A stretch of 12,032 bases of DNA from an uncultured Azospirillum sp. GTDB taxonomy: Bacteria; Pseudomonadota; Alphaproteobacteria; RF32; CAG-239. The translations under genes were made by a program, and so were the position numbers. Under the pieces are notes generated by a model. That model did not search any database. It was given only the letters and a program-made list of their open reading frames with translations, and was not told where the DNA came from. Of this stretch, positions 1 to 7,149 are shown in pieces; position 1 is the stretch's first letter, and every line of letters begins with the position of its first letter. The stretch is from contig CAMHFM010000006.1 of the NCBI GenBank assembly GCA_946184595.1, forward strand, positions 1-12,032, given 5' to 3'.

Positions 1-1949
1 TCATTCCGACACTTGTTGTTGATGACATTACGCTTTCAAATGCCTCTTGGGCACAACATCCCGACATGCTTAAAATAAAAAATCTGAAAATAGAAATTTC
101 AGTTATTCCTTTACTCAACAAAGAAATTGTTATTAACGATATAACGCTTGTGGAACCTCAAATTTATCTGGAAAAATCATCTGCCGGTATGGAAAATTGG
201 AGCTTCTCAAAACCACAAGATACTTTTTCTTCTCTACAGACTTTAGCTTTTGCTCAATTAGAGCAAACTTCGGATAATCAACAAATCGATAAAACATCTC
301 CTTTACCTGATTTCATTAAACAAATTTCTATTAAAAATATCGGGATAGATGACGGTTTTGTTCAATACATTGATGAACAATCGAATCAAAAACAAGAGCT
401 TTATATCAATTCTTTAGATTTCAGTATGCAGAACCTGGATTCTCCGATAAATGCCAAAATCAACGCTATTTACGAAAATAACCCGATCAAAATGGATTTA
501 AAACTAGGGTCTTTTAACACTCTTTTCACACCTGATAAACCATTTGCTATCGATTCGGACATTCAAGCTTATAACTTAAAAGCTTTAATTAACGGTAATC
601 TTTTCAATGTTACAGAAGATATCTCTTTTGATGTTATGGCGGATATTACCAGTCCGAACGGAAACTTTGACTTGCCGGCAACATCTGTTCAAACGGGACT
701 AAAAGGTAACTTAACAAAGGTTATTGCAACAATTAAACAATTATCTATTGCTGATAACATTATCAGTGGAACATTAAAAATAGATATTTCGAAAAACATT
801 CCACAAATCGCAGCCATCTTAAAAAGTCCAAAAATTAATTTACTGACTTTGCAAACAAAAAAAACAGCATCAAATTTTACTTTCATCAAAGACGCTTATG
901 CGCTTGAATCTGTTCCAAATGAGCTTATTCCCTATGACACACTTCGTTTGTTGAATGCCGATGTCGTATTTAACATTCAAAAACTTATTATCGATAGTGG
1001 TATGAGTGCAAACAATGTCGCCCTAAACGCCTCTTTGAAAAACGGCATTTTAAATATAAAACCGCTTACCTTAGACTTTGGTTCCGGTAAAATAGATTTA
1101 ACAGCCGTATTAAACGCCTCAAATCAAACTTTAAGTTTGAAACTAAACAGTAAAGATATTTTATTACAAGATTTACATAAAGAATTTATTGTTGATAATA
1201 ATGAAGATTTTGGTATTTTAAGCGGCGGCAAAACCTTGCTGAATATGGATGTTTCTTCTCATGGAAAAACTTACAGACAAATAGCACAAAATATGAAAGG
1301 ACAAATTATTGCCATTTTATCAGAATCAAAAATTCAAACCGGAAGCTTGCAGTTCCTAACAAATAGTTTTGTTTCTCAACTTCTAAATGTTTTGAAAATT
1401 GACACTAAAAAAAGTGGAACGATGAAATTGCAATGTGCTGTAGCCAGAGCAGATGTTGCCAACGGAAAAGCCGTTTTTCCAAACGGAATAGCTTTACAAT
1501 CTGATAAGCTCAATTTATCCAGTGACGGAAAAATTAATCTTTTAAATGATAAAATTATGTTCACATTAAACCCGAACTTCAGCTTTAAATCAGGTATAGC
1601 TCAAGCCTTAGGTTCTTTGATTAATATTGGCGGAACCCTTGAAAACCCACAAATTGTTTTAGACGATAAACAGGCCGTAAAAACTTTAGTTAGTATAGCA
1701 ACAACCGGTGCTGCAGGTTATATTGGTTCCCAAACCATAACCTCTGATAGTTCTCCTTGCTATACCGCCTTAAAAAATACAGCCTATCAAAAAAATGTTC
1801 CTCAACCTTCTGCGGCATCAAAAGCGCAACAACAAGCTATTAGCGAAACAAAAGCCGCTTACAAAGAAACCAAAGCAGCCGTTAAACAAGAACTAAAAAA
1901 CATCGAAAAAAACACAAAAGACTTCATTAATATGTTCAAAAGGAAATAA
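1..1949 (+). CDS. AsmA-family envelope protein, 5' end outside the window
   Basis: The reading frame is open from base 3, so the ATG at 66 is internal and the gene begins upstream of the window. The visible 648 residues open with a typical AsmA N-terminal pattern: a 'VDDITLSNASW' strand, 'ISVIPLLNKEIVINDITLVEP', then a Gly/Asn-Trp turn ('GMENWSF'). The missing part should be the membrane anchor, about 50 residues. The rest is long alternating beta-strand sequence. The conserved AsmA C-terminal region lies around bases 1300-1680 ('AILSESKIQTGSLQFLTNSF' and the 'GGTLENPQIVLD' strand). AsmA proteins are inner-membrane-anchored, mostly periplasmic members of the AsmA/TamB group linked to outer-membrane assembly and lipid transport; function here is by family only. 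The last 46 residues (from base 1809) are a hydrophilic Ala/Lys/Glu-rich helix rather than beta structure. It stops 4 nt before the next gene and is probably co-transcribed with it. Confidence 0.85.
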   Translation, partial: IPTLVVDDITLSNASWAQHPDMLKIKNLKIEISVIPLLNKEIVINDITLVEPQIYLEKSSAGMENWSFSKPQDTFSSLQTLAFAQLEQTSDNQQIDKTSPLPDFIKQISIKNIGIDDGFVQYIDEQSNQKQELYINSLDFSMQNLDSPINAKINAIYENNPIKMDLKLGSFNTLFTPDKPFAIDSDIQAYNLKALINGNLFNVTEDISFDVMADITSPNGNFDLPATSVQTGLKGNLTKVIATIKQLSIADNIISGTLKIDISKNIPQIAAILKSPKINLLTLQTKKTASNFTFIKDAYALESVPNELIPYDTLRLLNADVVFNIQKLIIDSGMSANNVALNASLKNGILNIKPLTLDFGSGKIDLTAVLNASNQTLSLKLNSKDILLQDLHKEFIVDNNEDFGILSGGKTLLNMDVSSHGKTYRQIAQNMKGQIIAILSESKIQTGSLQFLTNSFVSQLLNVLKIDTKKSGTMKLQCAVARADVANGKAVFPNGIALQSDKLNLSSDGKINLLNDKIMFTLNPNFSFKSGIAQALGSLINIGGTLENPQIVLDDKQAVKTLVSIATTGAAGYIGSQTITSDSSPCYTALKNTAYQKNVPQPSAASKAQQQAISETKAAYKETKAAVKQELKNIEKNTKDFINMFKRK

Positions 1950-1953
1950 TAAT

Positions 1954-2448
1954 ATGTCTGTTAATCTTAAAAAATCTGTTTCAGAAATTGCAAAAGATCG
2001 TCAAATAATCATCGAAAAGCTGGTTAAATTTAGCCTAACGGATATGTTGTTATTCTGGAGTGCCAATGAAGATCTAGCAAAGCATCAGCAAAAATTATGG
2101 CTGCCGGTATTAAACTGGGCAAAACAAGATTTAGAAACAAAATATAAAACAACAAAAACTTTAGACGTTCCTGAGCAGGATAGTCATGCTGGAGAAAAGC
2201 TTAAACTATTCTTACAATCTTTATCTGATAAAGAATTGACAGGATTTTACTTTGCCGCACTCAATATGCGCTCGGTTTTACTAGCGGCCGCGCTGGTTAA
2301 AGGAAAAATAACAGCTCAACAAGCTTATGAGGCCTCTTGTTTAGAAGAATTATGGCAAGCTGAAAAATGGGGAAACGATGAAGCCGCCGATTGCCGTCGC
2401 AAAAGCTTATTAGAAGAATTAAAAGAGATTGAAACGTTTGTAAAATAA
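1954..2448 (+). CDS. ATP12-like F1-ATPase assembly chaperone, short form
   Basis: This 164-aa protein matches the C-terminal helical domain of ATP12, which holds the F1 alpha subunit during ATP synthase assembly in mitochondria and alphaproteobacteria. Recognisable blocks are 'SLTDMLLFWSANEDLAKHQQ' (27-46), equivalent to the family's 'DLLcYRA..peeL..rQ' segment; 'LWLPVLNWAKQ' (48-58); the small-residue helix near 107-116; and the hallmark C-terminal 'LEELWQAEKWGNDEA' (130-144). Family members usually have 230-270 residues, with an N-terminal beta domain of about 75 residues first. That domain is absent, and there is no room for it because the AsmA-family stop lies 4 nt upstream. A purine-rich Shine-Dalgarno (AAAGGA) in the end of the AsmA-family gene supports the ATG at 1954. 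The assignment rests on motif similarity read by eye. Activity of a form lacking the N-terminal domain is unknown. Confidence 0.75.
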   Translation: MSVNLKKSVSEIAKDRQIIIEKLVKFSLTDMLLFWSANEDLAKHQQKLWLPVLNWAKQDLETKYKTTKTLDVPEQDSHAGEKLKLFLQSLSDKELTGFYFAALNMRSVLLAAALVKGKITAQQAYEASCLEELWQAEKWGNDEAADCRRKSLLEELKEIETFVK

Positions 2449-2738
2449 TGCAAAAAGAAGTCTTTATAAAGATACAAGGCCGTGTACAAGGCATAGGCTT
2501 TCGACGTTGGGCTGTTGCTCAAGCCGAAGAAATCGGTGGTATTTCCGGTTGGGTACATAATGAAACCGATGGCTCTGTTGAAATAATGATGCGTGGCGAG
2601 GAAGAAAATATCGATAAAATGATCCTTGCCTGCCAAAAAGGATCTCCTTTTTCTCGTGTAGATCGAGTATCTTTTATTACCGGACGTTGGAGCTGTTTTT
2701 TACCACCAATTGAAGATGGTGTTTTTAAGAGATTTTAG
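2448..2738 (+). CDS. acyP: Acylphosphatase
   Basis: This 96-aa protein has the usual length for acylphosphatase, a small cytoplasmic alpha/beta sandwich enzyme that hydrolyses acyl phosphates such as acetyl phosphate, carbamoyl phosphate and 1,3-bisphosphoglycerate. The phosphate-binding loop 'GRVQGIGFRRW' (11-21) supplies the catalytic Arg at residue 19. The second signature, 'GWVHNETDGSVEI' (34-46), supplies the catalytic Asn at 38. The ATG shares its first base with the preceding ATP12-like stop codon (TAATG), so translation is probably coupled. The C-terminal strand ends in 'LPPIEDGVFKRF', as expected for the fold. The gene ends the left-hand operon, and no classical hairpin-plus-T-run terminator follows it. 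The next 168 bases carry repeats instead. Confidence 0.92.
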   Translation: MQKEVFIKIQGRVQGIGFRRWAVAQAEEIGGISGWVHNETDGSVEIMMRGEEENIDKMILACQKGSPFSRVDRVSFITGRWSCFLPPIEDGVFKRF

Positions 2739-2748
2739 ATATTCCCGA

Positions 2749-2776
2749 CCTGCAGATAACGCCCTAATCGACCATT
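2749..2776. repeat. 28-bp direct repeat, left copy
   Basis: This copy begins CCTGCAGATAACGCCC and ends CGACCATT. It is identical base for base to 2869-2896, exactly 120 bp downstream in the same orientation. It starts 10 nt after the acylphosphatase stop codon. No gene is visible in it. The identity ends abruptly at both edges. Confidence 0.95.
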
Positions 2777-2822
2777 CTTTTATAAAATCTCAGATAATGT
2801 GTCGAGTAGTAGGCATCAAAGG

Positions 2823-2867
2823 TAAAAGTACCGCAGCGTACATAAAAAGTACGTGAGGACACTTTTA
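2823..2867. repeat. Imperfect palindrome between the direct repeats
   Basis: The outer arms TAAAAGT (2823-2829) and ACTTTTA (2861-2867) are perfect reverse complements. The inner arms CGTAC (2837-2841) and GTACG (2849-2853) are too, around a 7-nt AT loop. The two stems are separated by a symmetric 7x7 mismatch region. As RNA this would fold into an interrupted hairpin of about 45 nt on either strand. It lacks a GC-rich stem followed by a T-run, so it is not a canonical Rho-independent terminator. It may still act as the 3' end structure for the two convergent operons. Confidence 0.6.
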
Positions 2868-2868
2868 G

Positions 2869-2896
2869 CCTGCAGATAACGCCCTAATCGACCATT
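2869..2896. repeat. 28-bp direct repeat, right copy
   Basis: This is the second identical copy of the 28-bp sequence at 2749. It ends 10 nt before the stop codon of the convergent ADP-dependent kinase gene, so the two copies sit the same distance from the two flanking stop codons. The neighbouring TGAGATTTTA (2900-2909), which overlaps that stop, is the reverse complement of TAAAATCTCA at 2783-2792, adding a 10-bp inverted pair. Confidence 0.95.
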
Positions 2897-2906
2897 AGAT
2901 GAGATT

Positions 2907-4301
2907 TTAACGAGCACTCACTAAAGAAACAGATGATATTGTATCTCCCATTCCGACTAAAGTAATGGGTTTTTCAACCAATATTGTCGGAACAGCAATA
3001 ATATCAAAGCCGGCATATTGAGAAAGTCCTGTTTTTAATAAATTTTTATCTTCAATAATAGCGCTTATTGTTTCTAATTCTTTAATTCCAATATCCGAAA
3101 CTTTCTGACCTAAAGCCCATAATAAATTTTCTTTTTTGTTTAGATTACCGGTGCCGGCTTTACCTGCAGCTACGGTAGCAGCCAAAATCATACCATTACG
3201 ATTCTGTTCTGCTGTTACTCTGAAACTCTTGTTTTGAATTGTAAGATATAGTCCAAAGAAATGTAGTTGAATACGAGGCGTTTTCAAAATCTCTTTAACG
3301 CGCAACAACGCTCTGAAAAGATTTTCAGCATGGCAATCCTCATTGCATATTTTAGCCAATTTGTCTTCACCGACAACTTCTAAAATATCTATCAATTCAC
3401 GTTCATTAATGCCTATAGAATCAACATTTGTCGCTAATTTTTGAATAATCGCTTTTCTGACTTCAATATCTTGCGTTGATGCTATTTCCAAATGAACCAT
3501 CGCACCATGTCTGTGCCAAGCATTAATAATCGGCAAAACCTTTTCAACCAATGCAACACCATCATTATTAGCTGTCAAAGCATGCATACCTGATAAAATA
3601 ACATAATCTGCCTTGCTGTTGGTTGTTGCTTTAATGAAATGATCATCTACAACCAATCTTAAATTTAATGGGTCATACGTCGCAATAAAACGATTCGATT
3701 TAGGACAGACAAACTTAATCCCTTCTAATTCTATCTCATCCCCTTTATCAAACTCTACAATCCAATGGATCATCGGAATATCTTTTGAACGATTAATCTT
3801 ATGTGCCGGCTTTTCTTGTCCGTTTTCATCAAAAGAAACTATATTATCTAATGTTAAAAATTGCTGAGCCTGTTCTGCCGGCAATGAATTTGTATGAGCA
3901 ATAACTTTTTTCACACCGAGAATACCAAGAACATTTGCAACGATTCCGCCTTGTCCACCCATTTGTAAACGGTCATAACCGAGATTTTCTTTCATCCAAT
4001 CATAGACTGTTTTTTCCTCAGAAAGCCACTCTTCGGCTATTCCACCGCAAAAAGACTTAAAAATTCCCTTCAAAACATCTTTGGGTTCCAAAAGTTTTGT
4101 CTGTTTAATGTCTTTAAGTTCTTTTAATGAAAGTCCTTCCTTTTTTACTAACTCAGCCAATCTTTTACCGCTTATTTTCAAAACAGCATCAACATTTGTA
4201 TTAAAAGCCGTAACAGCTGTTTCAACCTGCTCTGTTTTATACAAAGTTAACGGCGCCTGAGCAAAATAATCTTGCCAAACGTTTTTTATTTCTTCTGACA
4301 T
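2907..4301 (-). CDS. ADP-dependent sugar kinase (ADP-glucokinase / ADP-phosphofructokinase family)
   Basis: This 464-aa protein has the full length expected for the ADP-dependent kinase family, a ribokinase-like fold that phosphorylates glucose or fructose-6-phosphate with ADP as donor, giving AMP. Visible motifs are an N-terminal sugar-site segment 'FNTNVDAV' (33-40), 'GGQGG' (115-119), the HxE motif 'HLE' (270-272), the NxxE metal/phosphate motif 'NERE' (299-302), and the catalytic 'GMGD' (450-453), where Asp453 is the expected general base. All catalytic motifs are intact, so the enzyme is probably active; glucose versus fructose-6-phosphate specificity cannot be read by eye. The ATG at 4301 follows AAGGA at 4309-4313 with a 7-nt spacer. 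That Shine-Dalgarno lies in the last codons of mic60, whose stop is 3 nt away, so the two are likely one transcript. The family is best known from archaea and animals and is scattered in bacteria. Confidence 0.88.
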   Translation of the reverse strand: MSEEIKNVWQDYFAQAPLTLYKTEQVETAVTAFNTNVDAVLKISGKRLAELVKKEGLSLKELKDIKQTKLLEPKDVLKGIFKSFCGGIAEEWLSEEKTVYDWMKENLGYDRLQMGGQGGIVANVLGILGVKKVIAHTNSLPAEQAQQFLTLDNIVSFDENGQEKPAHKINRSKDIPMIHWIVEFDKGDEIELEGIKFVCPKSNRFIATYDPLNLRLVVDDHFIKATTNSKADYVILSGMHALTANNDGVALVEKVLPIINAWHRHGAMVHLEIASTQDIEVRKAIIQKLATNVDSIGINERELIDILEVVGEDKLAKICNEDCHAENLFRALLRVKEILKTPRIQLHFFGLYLTIQNKSFRVTAEQNRNGMILAATVAAGKAGTGNLNKKENLLWALGQKVSDIGIKELETISAIIEDKNLLKTGLSQYAGFDIIAVPTILVEKPITLVGMGDTISSVSLVSAR

Positions 4302-4304
4302 TTT

Positions 4305-5282
4305 TTATTCCTTATTTTTTAAATTATTGACTTTCATTTCTGCAAGACTATAAGCCGCAATATTTCTGATGGCCTGTTTAAATGCCAGGAAGCGACGCGT
4401 ATCGCTTAACCATTCCTGCAAAAGCTGATTTTGTTTTATATCATCATTATCTGAAGATTCTATTAATTTTACAGCACCTTTCAATTGCCCATCATTAACC
4501 AAAACAGCTAAATCCTCCAAAGGATGTTTCTGTTCCACCTCTTGGATATGCTCTCCTGTTTTATTAATTTTGATATATTCATTTAGTTTATCATTCAAAC
4601 GAGCTTTCCAATCTTTAGATACTTCTTCTTCCGGTTGTTGTGCTGCTGCATATATTTCTCTAAAACGACGAAGTAACATATTTTTACAAGCAATTCCCGT
4701 ACGAGCATCTTCAGAAATAACAGCAACATCTTTTTTTATCGGTGCCGTTGCCGGAGTTAATTGATTCAAAATTTCTGCTTCATAAATAAAATCCCCACCT
4801 TCTTCAGCAGCTTGTTTAACCAACATTGCCGCACTTAAAATTAAAGCACCGTCATCACTGATCTTTGCCAATTTATCAAGACGATTCTCAAGCTTATCAA
4901 CACGTGTCAACATTCCTAAAACAATTGCAGCATCTGCCTTTGAATCTATTACATTTAAATTTTGTTTTTCTAAGCTTTCTACTTTTTCTTCAAATTTTGA
5001 AAGATCAGGTTCCGGTATATTCAAAATTTGTGACTGTAAAGAAGCCACCTGATTTTGCAATTGCCCCATTTGAATAACCAGAACTTCATTTTGTTCTGAT
5101 AATTTTTCATTCGACTGCAAATACTTCTGCCAAACATTCGGATTTTGATAAAGCCAATATCCTCCATATCCTATAATACCTAAAAAAGCACATCTGATAA
5201 CCCAGGTTTTTATATCCATAATCAACTTAAATGTTGTCTTTTGTTCTTCTGTAGCTTGAGGTGTCGTATCTGCTTTACTCAT
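4305..5282 (-). CDS. mic60: Mitofilin / Mic60-like inner-membrane protein (COG4223 type)
   Basis: This 325-aa protein has a short cytoplasmic N-terminus, one membrane helix (about 26-46, rich in Gly/Tyr/Trp), and a predicted coiled coil (about 55-140, repeated LQNQ/LQSQ/LEKQ/LENRL heptads). A helical C-terminal domain follows, carrying the alphaproteobacterial mitofilin pattern. Its segments include 'ILSAAMLVKQAAEEGGDF' (148-165), 'LLRRFREIYAAAQ' (203-215) and the end module 'LKGAVKLI...WLSDTRRFLAFKQAI' (268-305). Mic60 homologues shape the inner membrane (cristae in mitochondria, intracytoplasmic membranes in some alphaproteobacteria). In many alphaproteobacteria mic60 sits with hemC/hemD and next to tsaD. 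Here tsaD is the divergent neighbour, which supports the call, but the heme genes are absent. The start at 5282 has AAAGGGA at 5292-5298 as ribosome binding site. Sequence conservation in this family is weak, so synteny carries part of the argument. Confidence 0.78.
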   Translation of the reverse strand: MSKADTTPQATEEQKTTFKLIMDIKTWVIRCAFLGIIGYGGYWLYQNPNVWQKYLQSNEKLSEQNEVLVIQMGQLQNQVASLQSQILNIPEPDLSKFEEKVESLEKQNLNVIDSKADAAIVLGMLTRVDKLENRLDKLAKISDDGALILSAAMLVKQAAEEGGDFIYEAEILNQLTPATAPIKKDVAVISEDARTGIACKNMLLRRFREIYAAAQQPEEEVSKDWKARLNDKLNEYIKINKTGEHIQEVEQKHPLEDLAVLVNDGQLKGAVKLIESSDNDDIKQNQLLQEWLSDTRRFLAFKQAIRNIAAYSLAEMKVNNLKNKE

Positions 5283-5361
5283 TTTTCAAAATCCCTTTAC
5301 ATTAACGAATGATTTTTATATATAACATATATATTAAAAATAAACATAATGGAATATTTAA
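5283..5361. promoter_or_regulatory. Divergent promoter region between mic60 and tsaD
   Basis: This 79-bp AT-rich spacer must carry promoters for both directions. On the plus strand, TTTACA (5296-5301) and TATATA (5319-5324) are separated by 17 bp, a plausible sigma-70-type pair for tsaD. GGA at 5351-5353 serves as a weak ribosome binding site 8 nt before the ATG. The minus-strand promoter cannot be fixed because the centre is nearly all A/T. No operator palindrome stands out beyond alternating TATATA. Confidence 0.45.
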
Positions 5362-6438
5362 ATGATAGTTTTAGGCATAGAAAGCAGTTGTGACGAAACA
5401 GCCGCAGCAATTGTTAATGATAAAAAGGAAATTTTGGGACAAAGCTTGCTCTCTCAAGAAGAGCATAAAATTTTCGGCGGTGTTGTTCCTGAAATTGCCG
5501 CACGATCACACTTGGAACACATTGATGAAATTATTGAAAGTTGCCTAAAAAAATCAAAACTATCTTTTGATGATATAGATGCTATTGCCGCTTCTGCCGG
5601 TCCGGGATTAATTGGCGGCGTTGTTGTCGGCGTTATGGCTGCTAAAGCTTTAGCTCTTGCCCTAAATAAACCTTTTGTTGCCGTTAACCATTTAGAGGGG
5701 CATGCTCTTTGCGCTCGTTTAACCAGTAATGTTGAATATCCATATTTATTATTACTGGTCTCAGGTGGTCATTGCCAAATTTTAATAGTTAAAGATGTCG
5801 ATGATTTTGAACGACTGGGAACAACGATTGATGATGCCGCGGGAGAAGCTTTTGATAAAGTCGCTAAAATGCTTAACCTTGGCTATCCGGGCGGTCCGAT
5901 GATTGAAAAAATGGCCTCTGTCGGAAATGAAAACCGTTTTGTTTTACCACGACCTCTTCACAACTCAGGAGATTGTAATTTATCTTTTTCTGGTCTCAAA
6001 ACAGCTGTAAGAAAAATCATTGAATCTTACGCTCGCGACGGAAATATCGCTCATACCATTATTAACAAACAGGATACGGCTGATATTTGTGCTTCTTTCC
6101 AATATGCCGCTACACGCAGCTTATGCGATAAACTCGAATTAGCCATAAATATTTTCAAACAAAAATATCCTAACGGCAAACATTTAGTCGTCTCCGGAGG
6201 TGTTGCCGCAAACACATATCTGCGTGCACATCTCAAAGATTTAGCAGATAAAAACGATCTTATTTTTGCGGCTCCTCCTATTCAATATTGCACAGATAAC
6301 GGTGTCATGATTGCTTGGGCTGGATTGGAAAGATTTGCTAAAGGATACACTAACAATCTTGATTTCAAACCTCGTCCACGTTGGCCTTTAGATGAAAATG
6401 CCCCTAAAGCAGCCGGTGCAGGAGGAGTAAAGGCTTAA
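5362..6438 (+). CDS. tsaD: tRNA N6-threonylcarbamoyladenosine transferase subunit TsaD
   Basis: This 358-aa protein is full length for TsaD (Gcp/YgjD). With TsaB and TsaE it transfers threonylcarbamoyl from threonylcarbamoyl-AMP to A37 of ANN-reading tRNAs. Motifs follow the family order: the ASKHA phosphate loop 'GIESSCDETAAA' (5-16), the metal-binding 'HLEGH' (His110 and His114), 'LLVSGGHCQI' (131-140), 'GTTIDDAAGEAFDKVAKML' (153-171), 'VSGGVAANTYLR' (277-288), and 'CTDNGVMIAWAG' (310-321) with metal ligand Asp312. The end 'PRPRWPLDE' is usual for alphaproteobacterial TsaD and is followed by a short Ala/Gly tail. That tail encodes the purine-rich ribosome binding region of nth, which begins at the base after this stop. 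Divergent from mic60. Confidence 0.97.
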   Translation: MIVLGIESSCDETAAAIVNDKKEILGQSLLSQEEHKIFGGVVPEIAARSHLEHIDEIIESCLKKSKLSFDDIDAIAASAGPGLIGGVVVGVMAAKALALALNKPFVAVNHLEGHALCARLTSNVEYPYLLLLVSGGHCQILIVKDVDDFERLGTTIDDAAGEAFDKVAKMLNLGYPGGPMIEKMASVGNENRFVLPRPLHNSGDCNLSFSGLKTAVRKIIESYARDGNIAHTIINKQDTADICASFQYAATRSLCDKLELAINIFKQKYPNGKHLVVSGGVAANTYLRAHLKDLADKNDLIFAAPPIQYCTDNGVMIAWAGLERFAKGYTNNLDFKPRPRWPLDENAPKAAGAGGVKA

Positions 6439-7074
6439 ATGAAAAGTATCAAAGAAACTCTCGAAATTATGAACATTTTCCGTGAACGAGAGCCTAATCC
6501 TCGTTGCGAATTAAATTATACCAACGCCTATACACTATTGGTTGCTGTTGTTCTCTCCGCACAAAGCACAGATAAAGGTGTCAACAAAGCAACGAACGAT
6601 TTATTCAAAATCGTCGATACACCTCAAAAAATGCTTAATCTGGGTTTAGAAAAACTCAAAACACATATCAAAACCATTGGCTTATATAACAACAAAGCCA
6701 AAAACATTATCGCCTTGAGTGAAGAATTAGTAAGTAAATATAACGGCATCGTTCCTGAAAATCGAGAACAATTAGAAAGCCTTCCCGGCGTCGGACGTAA
6801 AACCGCAAATGTTGTCTTAAACGTTTGGTTTAATCAGCCAACCTTAGCTGTTGACACCCATGTCGCCCGCATTGCTCATCGCCTTGATTTCAGCCACGGT
6901 AAAACGCCTTTAGAGATCGAAAAAGATTTAGTTAAAGTTCTTCCTGAAGAATATATCAAAAACACCAATCATTGGTTAGTGTTATTCGGACGATACATTT
7001 GCAAAGCCCAAAAACCCGATTGTCTTAATTGTCCAATAAGTAAATACTGTCATAGCCAAGATAAGCGGCTTTAA
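6439..7074 (+). CDS. nth: Endonuclease III (DNA glycosylase/AP lyase)
   Basis: This 211-aa protein matches the usual length of endonuclease III, the base-excision repair enzyme that removes oxidised pyrimidines and cleaves the abasic site. The helix-hairpin-helix 'LESLPGVGRKTANVVL' (112-127) carries catalytic Lys121. Catalytic Asp139 lies in 'LAVDTHVARIAHRL'. Cys188, Cys195, Cys198 and Cys204 have the exact C-x6-C-x2-C-x5-C spacing of the [4Fe-4S] cluster. The ATG directly abuts the tsaD stop codon with no intervening base. GGAGG (6421-6425) or AAGG (6430-6433), both inside tsaD, can serve as Shine-Dalgarno. The gene is therefore the second of a tsaD-nth operon. Confidence 0.97.
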   Translation: MKSIKETLEIMNIFREREPNPRCELNYTNAYTLLVAVVLSAQSTDKGVNKATNDLFKIVDTPQKMLNLGLEKLKTHIKTIGLYNNKAKNIIALSEELVSKYNGIVPENREQLESLPGVGRKTANVVLNVWFNQPTLAVDTHVARIAHRLDFSHGKTPLEIEKDLVKVLPEEYIKNTNHWLVLFGRYICKAQKPDCLNCPISKYCHSQDKRL

Positions 7075-7080
7075 TTTTTC

Positions 7081-7108
7081 TTTACTTTTTAGCAAAATCC
7101 TATATATT
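7081..7108 (+). promoter_or_regulatory. Possible promoter for the orphan membrane gene
   Basis: In the 75-bp gap after nth, TTTACT (7081-7086) and TATATT (7103-7108) lie 16 bp apart, the only sensible sigma-70-like pair before the start at 7150. No hairpin terminator for nth is visible, so read-through from tsaD-nth is equally possible. In such AT-rich sequence a match of this quality can be chance. Confidence 0.3.
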
Positions 7109-7149
7109 CCCTTTTATCAAACTTATTATTAATTTAACAATTATCCACT

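Noticed and set aside
66..1949. The ATG at 66 as the true start of the AsmA-family gene.
   Set aside because: The frame is open upstream to base 3, and the translated residues match the AsmA N-terminal domain pattern. The gene therefore begins outside the window.
2325..2636. A 103-codon minus-strand frame across the ATP12-like/acylphosphatase junction.
   Set aside because: It is antisense to two recognisable genes, has no recognisable motif and has no ribosome binding site of note.
2749..2896. The two 28-bp repeats as a minimal CRISPR array.
   Set aside because: There are only two copies, the 92-bp interval is far longer than a spacer, the interval itself contains palindromes, and no cas gene is nearby.
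2749..2896. The repeats as attachment sites or target duplications of a mobile element.
   Set aside because: The enclosed 92 bp hold no gene. Twenty-eight bases is too long for a typical transposon target duplication, and there is no transposase or integrase gene beside it. The nearby tyrosine recombinase is 5 kb away and XerD-like.
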